From Paramagnetospirillum kuznetsovii (GTDB lineage: Bacteria > Pseudomonadota > Alphaproteobacteria > Rhodospirillales > Magnetospirillaceae): DNA of 47,758 nucleotides. The notes under the pieces were generated by a model that was not told the DNA's origin, ran no database searches, and saw only the letters and a list, made by a program, of their open reading frames with translations. A program made the translations under genes and the position numbers. Position 1 is the stretch's first letter. Each line of letters starts with the position of its first letter. Positions 34,781-43,981 of this stretch are shown here, piece by piece. The DNA lies in NCBI RefSeq assembly GCF_003284725.1, contig NZ_PGTO01000023.1:1-47758 (forward strand), in the 5' to 3' direction.

Positions 34781-35401
34781 TTGAAAAAACCGGCTTGGCT
34801 GAAACGCAAGGCGATCATGAAGAGCCTGGGATTCGATATCTCGCGCTGGTCTCGGGTCGTCTGCTATCGCGAATGTTTCGCCATCCTGAGGACTCTGGCG
34901 CCCGAGACGCTGGACGCCATGGAGATTTCCGGCGGCAGCGCCTGGAACGACGCGCTTGGCTTCAAGAGCTTCACCGAAGCCCATTATCCCGACTACGACG
35001 TCTGCGCCGGTCCGCTGCCCCGTCAGTTCGATGTGGTGATCGCCGATCAGGTCTGGCCCCATCTGCTGTGGCCCTACCGCGCCACCCGCAATGTCCTGGA
35101 CATGCTACGTCCCGGCGGCTGGTTCGTGGTCACCGTGCCCTTCCTGATCCACACCAATCAGCCGGTGGACTGCACCCGCTGGACCGAGACCGGCTTGAAG
35201 CACCTGCTGATGGAAGCCGGATTCAGCGAAGGCAATATCAAGACCGGATCATGGGGCAATCTGGCTGCGGTCAAGGCGAGCCTGCGGCGCATCGGCGCCA
35301 AGCGCGGTTTCGGATCGCTGGAAAACGATCCGCGCTACCCCATGACGGTCTGGGCCCTGGCCCGCAAGGACGGCCCGGATCAAGCGCCCTTGGCCGGTTA
35401 G
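34781..35401 (+). CDS. Methyltransferase-like protein (type 11 fold)
   Basis: 206 residues from TTG 34781, preceded by GGGGAT. The fold is recognised by the late motifs FDVVIADQVWPHLLWPYRAT, NVLDMLRPGGWFVVTVPFLI and the C-terminal TETGLKHLLMEAGF. The SAM-binding motif I is weak: LDAMEISGGSAWNDALGF replaces the usual GxGxG, as in the glycan-cluster methyltransferases of this subfamily. Activity is therefore not certain. It precedes the flippase-like gene by 103 bases on the same strand and may belong to the same pathway. Confidence 0.78.
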   Translation: MKKPAWLKRKAIMKSLGFDISRWSRVVCYRECFAILRTLAPETLDAMEISGGSAWNDALGFKSFTEAHYPDYDVCAGPLPRQFDVVIADQVWPHLLWPYRATRNVLDMLRPGGWFVVTVPFLIHTNQPVDCTRWTETGLKHLLMEAGFSEGNIKTGSWGNLAAVKASLRRIGAKRGFGSLENDPRYPMTVWALARKDGPDQAPLAG

Positions 35402-35504
35402 GTTTGGGCGTCGTTACCGCTAGAAAAACCGCATCCTCTCGGCTAGATTGGCGCGCCGCGCCACCCCCCGGCCGGTTGATCTTGGTTTATCGCTGGAAAT
35501 ACCC

Positions 35505-36530
35505 ATGAACAGGGGAATGCTTCTCGCCGCGCTGGTCGGCATTCTCCTTGCCGTCGGCCTACTGGCGGGCAACGACTTCGGCGCCGTCGCCGATGCGGTC
35601 GCCGCCGTCGGATGGGGTGTGCTGGGGATCATTGCCGTGCGCGCCGCCGTGGTGATCGTCTGCGCCCAGGGCTGGGCCAGCCTGATGCGGCCCCATGTCC
35701 AGCGGAACAACTCCCTTTACGGCCTGCTGCGCTGGATCCGCGAATCCGTCAACGTGCTGCTGCCGGTGGCCCATGTGGGCGGCGATCTGATCGGCGGGCG
35801 GCTTCTCACCTTCTGGGCGGTGCCCAACGGCATCGCCGGTGCCGGTATCCTGGTGGACCTGCTGATCCAGGCGGGCGCCCAGCTTCTCTTCACCCTGCTT
35901 GGGCTGGCCTTCCTGATCCTCCACGGCGGCGGCGACATGATCGTCAGCGCCGTGGTCATCGGATTGATGGTGGCAGGCCCCGCCCTGGCGGGGTTCTTCC
36001 TGTCGCAGAAATTCGGCCTGTTCCGGCTGGTGGAAAAGGCCCTGGAGGCCATGGCCGCCAAATGGCCGCGCACCGCCATGGGCAGCGATCTCAACCTGCA
36101 TGACCGGCTGCAAGACATTTACCGCCATCCCAAATCCGTCGCCCTGTCGCTGACGCTGCACGTTGCCGCCTGGCTGGTGGGCGCCGCCGAGATTTGGATC
36201 GCCCTGGCCTGCATGGGCCGCAATCCCAGCATCGTCGAGGCGCTGGTGCTGGAAAGCCTGGGCCAAGCCATTCGCGGCGCCGCGTTTCCAGTGCCGGGCG
36301 CCGTGGGCTTCCAGGAAGGCGGCTATATGGTGCTGGGGCATGTCTACGGACTGCCCGCCGAGGTTTCCATCGCCATCTCGCTGCTGAAGCGGGTGCCCGA
36401 TTTCGCCCTTGGCCTGCCCGGCCTGCTGGCCTGGCATCTCATCGAGCTTCGCCGTCCCAGCATCGACGGCATCCCTTCTCATTTTCGTTCGCTCGGGGCA
36501 ATCTCCGACCGTAACGCCGACGTTAACTGA
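35505..36530 (+). CDS. HpnL/LPG-synthase-TM-like flippase family membrane protein
   Basis: Start at ATG 35505 (341 residues). About eight membrane helices, including MLLAALVGILLAVGLLAG, GAGILVDLLIQAGAQLLFTL and SAVVIGLMVAGPALAGFFLS. Family motifs are NVLLPVAHVGGDLIGGRLLT and, late, ESLGQAIRGAAFPVPGAVGF followed by QEGGYMVLG. This matches the UPF0104 lysylphosphatidylglycerol-flippase-like group, close to HpnL of hopanoid gene clusters, thought to move or handle lipids in the inner membrane. No hopanoid genes are here. The amidinotransferase starts 25 bases later, so both are probably expressed together. Confidence 0.82.
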   Translation: MNRGMLLAALVGILLAVGLLAGNDFGAVADAVAAVGWGVLGIIAVRAAVVIVCAQGWASLMRPHVQRNNSLYGLLRWIRESVNVLLPVAHVGGDLIGGRLLTFWAVPNGIAGAGILVDLLIQAGAQLLFTLLGLAFLILHGGGDMIVSAVVIGLMVAGPALAGFFLSQKFGLFRLVEKALEAMAAKWPRTAMGSDLNLHDRLQDIYRHPKSVALSLTLHVAAWLVGAAEIWIALACMGRNPSIVEALVLESLGQAIRGAAFPVPGAVGFQEGGYMVLGHVYGLPAEVSIAISLLKRVPDFALGLPGLLAWHLIELRRPSIDGIPSHFRSLGAISDRNADVN

Positions 36531-36555
36531 CTGCCGTGGAAAGGATTACCCCGCG

Positions 36556-37662
36556 ATGAACTCGGATACGCTCAACCAGCCGGTCGGCCCTACCTGCCCG
36601 GTCAGCTCGTTCAACGAATGGGATCCGCTGGAGGAAGTGATCGTCGGCAGCCTGGATGGCGCCACCATCCCGCCCTATCACGTCACCGTCACCCTGAACG
36701 TGCCGAGCTTCACCGGTAAGCTGCACCGCCTGGTGGCGGGGCATCGCTTTCCCAAATGGATGGTGAAGCTGGCCCAGGCCGATCTGGACGAGTTCATCGG
36801 TATCCTGAAGGGCGAGAACATCATCGTCCGCCGTCCCGACGCCATCAAGCATTCCGCCCGCTATAAGACAGCCAACTGGTCGTCCAAGGGCTTTTGCGTC
36901 GCCTGTCCGCGCGACGGCTATCTGGTGATCGGCGACGAGATCATCGAGGCCCCCATGTGCTGGCGCTCGCGCCATTTCGAGGGCGACGCCTACCGCTCGC
37001 TGTTCAAGGAATACTTCAACGCGGGCGCCCGCTGGACCTCGGCGCCGCGCCCGATGTTGACCGACGACATCTATGATTCCAGCTACACCATCCCCGAATA
37101 CGGCGAGACGATGCGCTACATCGTCACCGAGTTCGAGCCGGTGTTCGACGCCGCCGATTTCGTGCGTTGCGGCCGCGACCTGTTCGTGACGCGCAGCAAC
37201 GTCACCAATCTGATGGGCATCGAATGGCTGCGCCGTCATCTCGGCGACAAGTACCGGGTCCACGAGATCCCCAGCAAGTGCCGCCAGCCCATGCATATCG
37301 ATTCCACCTTCATGCCGCTGGCGCCCGGCCGCGTCCTGGTCAATCCCGATTATTGCGACATCGACAACCTGCCCGCCGCCTTGAAGGATTGGGAGATCCT
37401 GGTGGCGCCGCGCCCCGATCCGACGCCGGGCATCATGAACAAGATCTCCATGTGCAGCGCCTGGACCAGCATCAACGTCCTCAGCCTGGACGAGAAGAAG
37501 ATCGTGGTGGAACGCTGCCAGACCACCCTGATCAAGCAGTTGAAGGATTGGGGCTTCGATCCCATCCCCTGCAACTTCGCCAGCTACGGCCCGTTCGGCG
37601 GCGCCTTCCACTGCGCCACCCTGGACGTGCGTCGTCGCGGCACCTTGCAGAACTACTGCTGA
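36556..37662 (+). CDS. Glycine amidinotransferase (AGAT)-family enzyme
   Basis: 368 residues from ATG 36556, with GGAAAGGA about 10 bases upstream. The whole protein follows the AGAT fold: WDPLEEVIVGSLDGATIPPY near the start, the segment FDAADFVRCGRDLFVTRSNV with NLMGIEWLRRHLGDKYRVHE after it, PMHIDSTFMPLAPGRVLVNP, and GGAFHCATLDVRRRGTLQNY at the end. The catalytic set corresponds to Asp201, His247 and Cys353 and is complete. These enzymes move the amidino group of arginine to an amine, making guanidinoacetate or other guanidino compounds. The acceptor is unknown. Its tight linkage to a lipid-flippase-like gene suggests a membrane or lipid product, which is inference. Confidence 0.9.
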   Translation: MNSDTLNQPVGPTCPVSSFNEWDPLEEVIVGSLDGATIPPYHVTVTLNVPSFTGKLHRLVAGHRFPKWMVKLAQADLDEFIGILKGENIIVRRPDAIKHSARYKTANWSSKGFCVACPRDGYLVIGDEIIEAPMCWRSRHFEGDAYRSLFKEYFNAGARWTSAPRPMLTDDIYDSSYTIPEYGETMRYIVTEFEPVFDAADFVRCGRDLFVTRSNVTNLMGIEWLRRHLGDKYRVHEIPSKCRQPMHIDSTFMPLAPGRVLVNPDYCDIDNLPAALKDWEILVAPRPDPTPGIMNKISMCSAWTSINVLSLDEKKIVVERCQTTLIKQLKDWGFDPIPCNFASYGPFGGAFHCATLDVRRRGTLQNYC

Positions 37663-37696
37663 GGCAAGATATCAGGCACTGGCCCTTGGCGTATGG

Positions 37697-37727
37697 AGAG
37701 GCGGACCGTTCGCGGCCCGCCTCTTTC
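37697..37727 (+). terminator. Intrinsic terminator after the amidinotransferase gene
   Basis: AGAGGCGG (37697-37704) pairs perfectly with CCGCCTCT (37717-37724) around a 12-base loop and is followed by TT and C. It lies 35 bases after the stop codon of the amidinotransferase gene and likely ends the flippase-amidinotransferase transcript. Confidence 0.7.
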
Positions 37728-37741
37728 AATTGGCGCCGTTC

Positions 37742-37764
37742 GGAGCGCGGGCGTCTCACCCGCC
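37742..37764. repeat. Dispersed GC-rich palindromic motif, copy at 37742
   Basis: GGAGCGCGGGCGTCTCACCC differs from the copy at 153-175 by one base in this stretch. It lies in the 272-base gap between the amidinotransferase terminator and the next chemoreceptor gene. Confidence 0.6.
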
Positions 37765-37934
37765 AGCGCGTCACATCAAGGGACAAGCAATAAGAAACGC
37801 GGAATCTCGAGTCAGTCGCGTTTGAATTTCCAACATCGATAATATGCTTTATTATTACCTCCTTTGGGGCGGGCGTTTTATTCATTTTGGTGGTCGTTCC
37901 CTGGGGGAAACGGCGAATGTGAGAGAGCCGTGCC

Positions 37935-39680
37935 ATGAAGCCTGCGCTGTCGTTCCTGACAATCAAACACAAGACCTATGGATCCAGCGCCGCCGGTCTT
38001 GGCTTGGTTTGCCTGTTCATCGGCATTGGGATTTGGGCCATCAGCGGCCTGTCGACCCGCATCGACGAGATGGCCAGCGCCAACACCGCCATGCACCGCC
38101 ATCTTCATTCGGACATGATGCACGACGCCCTTCGAGGCGATGTGATGGCGGCGCTGCTGGCCTCGGAGCAGGGTGATGCCGAGAAGGCACTGACCATCGC
38201 CGCCGATCTGGTGGCGCATCAGGAGACATTTCGCAAGGATGTGGCCATCGGCGCCGGACTGGCCGCCAGTCCCGCCATAAAGAGCGCCTTGGCAAAGCTT
38301 GCACCAAGCATGGAAGCCTATGTGAGCTTCGCCGGAGAATTGGTTTCCCTGGCCTTCACAGACCGCCCCCTGGCATTGCGGCGGCTTCCCGATTTCGAGA
38401 CGGCCTATGGCGAGCTTGAAAAGCACATGGAGGACGCCAGCAATGTGCTGGAGGCCAGCGTGGTTCGATCCCGCCAATTGGGGGCCGAGGAAGTAGCGGT
38501 TTCGCGCCAATACTATCTCTCCTTCGGCGTCTTGGCCTTTTTCGCGACGGTCGTCGCCTCGGTCCTGGCGACACGATCCATCGTCCAACCCCTGGAAAAA
38601 TGCGCCGCCGCCTTCGAGGCTGTTCGCCGCGACGAAATCCCCCAGCCGATCATCTATTCCGCGCCGGACGCCATCGGCGCCATCGCCGCCTCGGTGCAGG
38701 CCTATTACGACGAGATCCGGGAACGGAAAGGACTGGAGCAGGAAAAGTCGGTCTATCGCCAGCAAGCCGAGGCCGAACGGCGAGAGACCTTGCGGCGGCT
38801 GACCGCGGATTTCGAGAATGGCATCCAGCGGGTCATCGCGACCGTCACCGACGCCAGCAAGACAATGCGGACGGAGACCACCAATCTGGCGGGAGCCGCC
38901 GAACGGACCGAAAGCGATGTGGCTTGCGCCCTGGGTGAGGCTCAGACGGCACGGGCGGGCACCGAGCAGACGTCCTCGGACATCCAGGAGATGGAGGCTT
39001 CGGTCTCGCAGGCCAATTCAAGGGTGGCCGATGCGGCCGCCGTGGCCGCCCAGGCATCGGGGCGGGCGGAAAGTGCCAACCGGGCGGTCGAGACGCTGTC
39101 GGAAGCGGTCGAGCGGGTCGGTGAAATCGTCCAGTTGATCGGCGACATCGCCGCCCAGACCAATTTGCTGGCGCTGAATGCCAGCATCGAAGCCGCCCGT
39201 GCGGGCGAGGCCGGAAAAGGCTTCGCCGTGGTCGCCAACGAAGTGAAGAACCTGTCGGGCCAAACCGCGCGGGCAACCGACGAGGTGGCGGGTCATATCG
39301 GCGAGGTTCGTGCCGCCACCAATGACGTCGTCGCCGCCATCACCGGCATTTTCGCCGATATTTCCCAGGTGGGTTCGTCCACCACGGAAATCGTCCAAGC
39401 CATCAATCGCCAGCACACCGCCATGGGCGATATCGTCCGCCATGTGGCCGAGGTCAGAACCGCCACCGCCGATTTATCGGTCAGGATGGAAAGCGTGGCC
39501 GTCTCCAGTTCGACCTCCATGGGAGTGGCGGCCCATGTTCAAGGCCTGTCGGAAAGCCTGAGCCAGCAAATGGTGGACCTGGATGCCGCCGTGAAGCAGT
39601 TCATCTCGCTGGTCAACCAGACCGGCGCCAGCGACGAGGAAAAAGCCGCCGCCGCCGACGACGACATGGAGTTGTTCTGA
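37935..39680 (+). CDS. Methyl-accepting chemotaxis protein
   Basis: A 581-residue chemoreceptor. Helix 1 at about 18-40 and helix 2 near 195-215 ([20 protein letters not shown]) flank a periplasmic helical domain with conserved [25 protein letters not shown] linker and a long signalling coiled coil follow. The hairpin tip, [20 protein letters not shown] and on to [14 protein letters not shown], is at about residue 403 and is the CheA/CheW binding region. The His-rich periplasmic helix could bind metal or heme, but this is speculative. The C-terminal DDDMELF carries no CheR pentapeptide. The gene ends before two hairpins shared with the convergent STAS gene. Confidence 0.93.
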   Translation: MKPALSFLTIKHKTYGSSAAGLGLVCLFIGIGIWAISGLSTRIDEMASANTAMHRHLHSDMMHDALRGDVMAALLASEQGDAEKALTIAADLVAHQETFRKDVAIGAGLAASPAIKSALAKLAPSMEAYVSFAGELVSLAFTDRPLALRRLPDFETAYGELEKHMEDASNVLEASVVRSRQLGAEEVAVSRQYYLSFGVLAFFATVVASVLATRSIVQPLEKCAAAFEAVRRDEIPQPIIYSAPDAIGAIAASVQAYYDEIRERKGLEQEKSVYRQQAEAERRETLRRLTADFENGIQRVIATVTDASKTMRTETTNLAGAAERTESDVACALGEAQTARAGTEQTSSDIQEMEASVSQANSRVADAAAVAAQASGRAESANRAVETLSEAVERVGEIVQLIGDIAAQTNLLALNASIEAARAGEAGKGFAVVANEVKNLSGQTARATDEVAGHIGEVRAATNDVVAAITGIFADISQVGSSTTEIVQAINRQHTAMGDIVRHVAEVRTATADLSVRMESVAVSSSTSMGVAAHVQGLSESLSQQMVDLDAAVKQFISLVNQTGASDEEKAAAADDDMELF

Positions 39681-39682
39681 TA

Positions 39683-39712
39683 CCAAGGCTCGATGAACAA
39701 GACTCATCGGGC
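39683..39712. terminator. 14-bp hairpin after the chemoreceptor gene
   Basis: CCAAGGCTCGATGA pairs with TCATCGGGCCTTGG (one G-U) with loop AC. It begins 2 bases past the stop codon at 39680. There is no T-run, so it may be a stabilising end hairpin; its position between convergent genes fits a bidirectional role. Confidence 0.5.
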
Positions 39713-39792
39713 CTTGGTCGGCCGCAAGGCGGCCGCGCCGATCAAACGGCGGAAGCCAAGGGTTCCGGAGGAACCCGCCCGGCGCCTGAGGG

Positions 39793-39820
39793 CCTCGGTG
39801 ATCGGTTCCGATCACTGAGG
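39793..39820. terminator. 13-bp hairpin between convergent genes
   Basis: CCTCGGTGATCGG pairs with CCGATCACTGAGG with one G-U pair and loop TT; TTT follows on the plus strand. Together with the hairpin at 39683-39712 it separates the chemoreceptor gene from the STAS gene that reads toward it. Confidence 0.55.
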
Positions 39821-39874
39821 TTTGGTATGAGGCACCCGACCGATATAAAGCGCCCCGATGACGACGCGCCGGGA

Positions 39875-40174
39875 TCAGCGAAATTCGAATAGGGAGTGAA
39901 AGCGGGCGCGGCGCATGGTCTCGTCCACCGTCCCATTGGCATTGCAGATGACCACCGAGACGGCGGCGGTCCGAGCCGCATCATAGATATGGACAAACAA
40001 GCTCATTCCCGTGGAATCGATATAGGTCAACTCGCTGAGGTCGATCCGCCAGTCGTCGCCTTCGAGGCCGACCCGACCGATGATCCCCGGAAACTGCGGC
40101 GCGTCGGCGAATGTCAGCCGCCCCGCCAGTTTAAGCTCGAAAACACCGGCGATACGGCTGCCCAAATGTTGCAT
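39875..40174 (-). CDS. STAS-domain protein (anti-sigma-factor antagonist-like)
   Basis: 99 residues, one STAS domain: LKLAGRLTFADAPQFPGIIG, then WRIDLSELTYIDSTGMSLFV. The DSTGMS loop (Asp53, Ser54, Thr55) is at the place phosphorylated in SpoIIAA-like proteins. In such systems a kinase/anti-sigma partner binds or phosphorylates this loop. No such partner is here. It starts 19 bases after the end of the heme-motif chemoreceptor gene on the same strand, so the two are probably one transcript. That suggests the STAS protein modulates or reports on chemosensory state, which is inference. Confidence 0.85.
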   Translation of the reverse strand: MQHLGSRIAGVFELKLAGRLTFADAPQFPGIIGRVGLEGDDWRIDLSELTYIDSTGMSLFVHIYDAARTAAVSVVICNANGTVDETMRRARFHSLFEFR

Positions 40175-40193
40175 CTTTAAAAAATCCTCGACA

Positions 40194-41924
40194 TCAGGCG
40201 GATCGAATATTGGTCAGGAAGGTATCCACCTGAAGGCGCAATGTCCCTGCCCTCTCGGCGACGGTATGGGCTGTATCGTACACGTCCGACGCGGCATGAC
40301 CAGTCTCGAGCGCCGCCTCGTTGACTCCGACCACATTGGAACTGACCTCGTCGGTGGCTTGCGAGACTTGGCTGACATTGTTGGCGATCTCGGCGGTCTG
40401 GGCGTCCTGCTCGGAGACCGAGGCGGCAATGGCCGACGACAATTCGTTGATCTGTTCAATGATCGCCCCGATATCGGTAATGGCGGCGACGGCACCTTGG
40501 GTTTCTTGCTGAACGGCGCCGATCTGGATTGAAATCTCGTCGGTGGCCCGTGCCGTTTGGTTCGCCAGCGTCTTGACCTCGCCCGCCACCACGGCGAAGC
40601 CCTTGCCCGCCTCGCCCGCCCTGGCCGCCTCGATGGTGGCATTAAGGGCCAGCAGATTGGTCTGGGCGGCGATGTCGTTGATCAGGGTGACCACGTCGCC
40701 GATCTTCCGCACCGCCTGCGACAGGCCCTGGACCATGAGATTAGCGTTCCGAGCCTTTTCCCTGGCAGATCCCGCCATGTGAACGGAATCGGAAACCCTT
40801 TGATTGATGACCTCGACCGATCCGGCCAGATGCTCGGCGGCGCCAGCGACGGTTCTCATGTTGACCGCCATCTCCTCGACGGCGGCGGCCACGGTCGTCG
40901 CCCGATGGGAGGTCTTCTCGGCGGTCTCCGACATGGCCTGCGACGTGGCTTCCAGTTCCGTCGCCGAGGCGGCCATGGTCTCCAGCATTTCGGCGACCTC
41001 GACATTGAACTGCCCGAGAATACCGTCGATGACAAGGGCGCGGCGGTCCTTGATGACTTGGCCTTGCTCTTGCAGATTGGTCAGTTCCTCGGCACGGATC
41101 AGGCCGTCGCGGAACACCTTTACGGCGCGGGCGATATCACCGATTTCGTCCTTGCGCTCCAGTTCAGGAACCTCGGCGGCGTAATTGCCGTCCGCCAGGA
41201 CGGTCATGAAGCCGGTCATGGCTCCCATCGGGTTGGCGATGATGCGAACAAGGACCATGCGAACGGCAACCACCGTGAAGATGGTGGCCACCACCCCGCC
41301 CAGACTCAGCCACAGCAATACGGTGGAAAGACGCGCTTCGGCCTCGTCGGTGGACAGCGACGACGACAAGACGGCGATGACGTCGCCGTTCTTCAGGCCC
41401 ATGGCGTCGTGGCAGCCGTGGCAGACCTCGGCCTTGGCGCCTTCGGTGACCCCGAGAACGATGGGCAGCGAGTAACGGAAGTAGCCACCCGCCATGCGCG
41501 CCACCGGAACCTTCGAGTCGAATGCCTCGCGATCGACGTCGTCTTGGACCTGCTTTGGCGCACGGCCGGGCTCCATCTCCTTCACATGGGCGGTCACCTG
41601 CGTTCCCCATGCGCTCCAGACCTTGCCGGGATAGTCGCTGTTGCGGCTGCCGAACCAGTTGTTGAAGACGGTGACGCCGATATTGTCGCCATCCTCCGGG
41701 CGCTTGGCCATGACATTGACGATGAAGGCGTGAAGCGACGTCACCTCGTTGACCGATAGCTGCCGCAATTGCCGCTCCATTTCGGCCCGTTCAAAGCGGG
41801 CGATGGTGACAACAAAGGTCGCGATCAAGGCGCTGACGATCAATCCGACGATGATCATAAAGCGACTGGACAGCCGTAAATTGGCAAATGCGTTCACCCG
41901 CTGCACTCCGACTGTTGCGCCCAT
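40194..41924 (-). CDS. Methyl-accepting chemotaxis protein with periplasmic heme-c motif (Tll0287/DUF3365-like sensor)
   Basis: Start at ATG 41924 (576 residues); the upstream extension is not membrane-like. Helix 1 at about 20-42 ([20 protein letters not shown]) and helix 2 near 200-225 flank a periplasmic domain. It contains [31 protein letters not shown] and then [17 protein letters not shown], an exact CxxCH heme-attachment motif (Cys168, Cys171, His172). The layout resembles the DUF3365/Tll0287 heme sensor. HAMP and a full signalling domain follow ([20 protein letters not shown]-type tip reading [10 protein letters not shown]). A covalent heme would make it a redox, O2 or NO chemoreceptor. 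A STAS gene is co-oriented 19 bases downstream. Confidence 0.9.
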   Translation of the reverse strand: MGATVGVQRVNAFANLRLSSRFMIIVGLIVSALIATFVVTIARFERAEMERQLRQLSVNEVTSLHAFIVNVMAKRPEDGDNIGVTVFNNWFGSRNSDYPGKVWSAWGTQVTAHVKEMEPGRAPKQVQDDVDREAFDSKVPVARMAGGYFRYSLPIVLGVTEGAKAEVCHGCHDAMGLKNGDVIAVLSSSLSTDEAEARLSTVLLWLSLGGVVATIFTVVAVRMVLVRIIANPMGAMTGFMTVLADGNYAAEVPELERKDEIGDIARAVKVFRDGLIRAEELTNLQEQGQVIKDRRALVIDGILGQFNVEVAEMLETMAASATELEATSQAMSETAEKTSHRATTVAAAVEEMAVNMRTVAGAAEHLAGSVEVINQRVSDSVHMAGSAREKARNANLMVQGLSQAVRKIGDVVTLINDIAAQTNLLALNATIEAARAGEAGKGFAVVAGEVKTLANQTARATDEISIQIGAVQQETQGAVAAITDIGAIIEQINELSSAIAASVSEQDAQTAEIANNVSQVSQATDEVSSNVVGVNEAALETGHAASDVYDTAHTVAERAGTLRLQVDTFLTNIRSA

Positions 41925-42223
41925 GACAGCGGCAACCTGCTTTGAATGTTTCCAAAAAAATAGCCATAGGTATTTTAAGGCTAATGGACAACTGCGCATT
42001 CGGCTTAGCTGGCGTGACCGGCCATGACGCCCTCCGTTACCGCGGATAAATCATACCGTCCACTCGCACAGTTCGCCGTACTACCTAGGTATTATCCCTA
42101 ACCCTCTTTCAGCATTCTCGTATGGCTGGAATTGCGCTAGCATCGACCAGGGAAAATATGACAACTTTTGTGGCAATATGCGTTGATCTAAAATAGACGC
42201 GTCATAAAGACGGAGCCCAATTA

Positions 42224-43924
42224 ATGTTTAAATTGCGATTGGCTGGAAAAGTTTATTTCGCCGTTTTTATTTTAGTCGCCGCCGTCCTTGCGGTTGGCGC
42301 CATGGGCTTGACGACTCTTCGATCCTACAAGGCGGTGGTCGATGAGATGGGTGATATCTCTCGCAGCGCCGTGCTGGGCGAGCGGGTCAACGGCATGATC
42401 CTGGCGGTCGTCATGGATTCCCGTGGAATCTATATGGCGCAGGATCGAGCGGAATCGGAAAAATACGCGGTCCCGCTGATGAAGAATTTGGACAAGCTGC
42501 GCACGGTCCTTAAAGAGTGGCGCGACCAATTCCCGGCCGATCGGCGCGGAAGCTTCGTGGAAGCGGAAAAGGCCACCGAGGACTTCATCCGGTTCCGCGC
42601 CGAATTGGTGCGCCTGTCGCGCGAAGCCACCCTGCCCGAGGCCCGCGCCTTTGGCGACAACGACGCCAACCGCAAGGTCCGCAGCGCGCTGAACGAAAAG
42701 ATCAAGGGCCTGGCCAAGGAAAACGAAGACGAAGTGGTTCGTCTGCGTGATCTGGTCCAGTCGGAATTCGGCGCCCAGCAGTCGAAATTCCTGGCCGTCC
42801 TGATCCTGGGCCTCATCCTCGGCGTCGCCGTCGCCGTCCATGTGGTTCGCTCCAAGATCGTGTCGCCGCTGCGCAGGATCACCAATGTGATGCAAGCCCT
42901 GGCCGGGGGCGATCTGTCTGTCGCCATCCCGTTCTCGGATTCCGAGGATGAAATCGGGACCATGGCCAAGGCCGTCGAGGTCTTCAAGCAAAATGGCCAG
43001 GAGAACGAACGCCTGCGCGCCGCTCAAGAAGAGGAGCGTCAAAACGCCGAGCGCGACAAGGCGGCCGCGCTGGGCCAGATGGCCGATCACTTCGAGGCGA
43101 CGGTCAAATCCAAGGTGGCCGAAGTCGGCATTTCGACCTCCGCCATTGGTCGCACCGCCAATATCATGGCGAACCATTCCGAAACCAGCGGCGGTCAGTC
43201 CATCCTGGTGGGCGACGCCGCAAGCAATACCAACGAACGGGCAACCGTGGTGTCGGCGGCGACGAAGCAATTGGCCGCTTCCGTCAATGAAATCGCCCAA
43301 CAGGTCCAACATTCGACCACCATCGCCCGCAAGGCGGTGGAAGACGTTCACACCACGTCGGGCCAGATGCGGGGCTTGCAGCAATCGGTTCAGGCCATCG
43401 GAGATATCGTCAAACTGATCAGCGATATCGCGGCGCAGACCAATCTACTGGCCTTGAACGCCACCATCGAGGCCGCGCGGGCAGGCGATGCCGGCAAGGG
43501 CTTTGCCGTGGTCGCCAACGAGGTGAAGCATCTGGCCAACCAAACGGCGCGGGCAACGGAGGAAATCACCCAGCAGGTCGGCGCGGTTCAAACCTCCACC
43601 ATGGAAATGACGACGAGCATTCAAGGCGTGGTGGAAACCATCCGCTCCATCGATGAAGCCTCGTCCGCCATCGCTGGAGCGGTACAGCAGCAAGAAGCCG
43701 CGACCAACGAAATTTCCAGCAATATCGACGAAGTCGCCTATCAGGCTCAGGAGGTGATGAACAGCGTCTCGAAACTGGCCAAGGCCTCCGTCATGTCCTG
43801 CGCCGGCACCGTTCGCGTCATCTGGAGCGCTGACAGCCTCGCCAAGGTCGTCCATACCCTGGACGATGAAGTCGAGAAATTCCTGACCAAGGTGCGTTCG
43901 CTCCAGGCAAGCAGCGGAGGCTGA
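42224..43924 (+). CDS. Methyl-accepting chemotaxis protein (4-helix-bundle type sensor)
   Basis: 566 residues, starting at an ATG after GGAG. Helix 1 at about 8-30 ([20 protein letters not shown]) and helix 2 near 190-212 ([20 protein letters not shown]) border a helical periplasmic domain of about 160 residues with [20 protein letters not shown], typical of 4HB-like receptors. HAMP is at about 213-265 ([20 protein letters not shown]). The signalling tip [20 protein letters not shown] is followed by [20 protein letters not shown]. No heme or Cache motif is seen, so the ligand is unknown. It is divergent from the heme-type receptor, sharing a 299-base AT-rich promoter gap in which I found no clear promoter. 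Confidence 0.93.
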   Translation: MFKLRLAGKVYFAVFILVAAVLAVGAMGLTTLRSYKAVVDEMGDISRSAVLGERVNGMILAVVMDSRGIYMAQDRAESEKYAVPLMKNLDKLRTVLKEWRDQFPADRRGSFVEAEKATEDFIRFRAELVRLSREATLPEARAFGDNDANRKVRSALNEKIKGLAKENEDEVVRLRDLVQSEFGAQQSKFLAVLILGLILGVAVAVHVVRSKIVSPLRRITNVMQALAGGDLSVAIPFSDSEDEIGTMAKAVEVFKQNGQENERLRAAQEEERQNAERDKAAALGQMADHFEATVKSKVAEVGISTSAIGRTANIMANHSETSGGQSILVGDAASNTNERATVVSAATKQLAASVNEIAQQVQHSTTIARKAVEDVHTTSGQMRGLQQSVQAIGDIVKLISDIAAQTNLLALNATIEAARAGDAGKGFAVVANEVKHLANQTARATEEITQQVGAVQTSTMEMTTSIQGVVETIRSIDEASSAIAGAVQQQEAATNEISSNIDEVAYQAQEVMNSVSKLAKASVMSCAGTVRVIWSADSLAKVVHTLDDEVEKFLTKVRSLQASSGG

Positions 43925-43981
43925 ATCAACGCCGATGGAGATGGCCTCGGTGACGGGCTTCGCGTCTCCCCGCGAACGACC

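Noticed and set aside
41409-41423. Magnetosome magnetochrome domain
   Set aside because: The CxxCH belongs to a chemoreceptor sensor domain, is single, and no mam or mms genes are in the window.
42110-42200. Sigma-54 promoter before the chemoreceptor at 42224
   Set aside because: TGG and TTGC elements are present, but the spacing between GG and GC does not match the required 10 bases.
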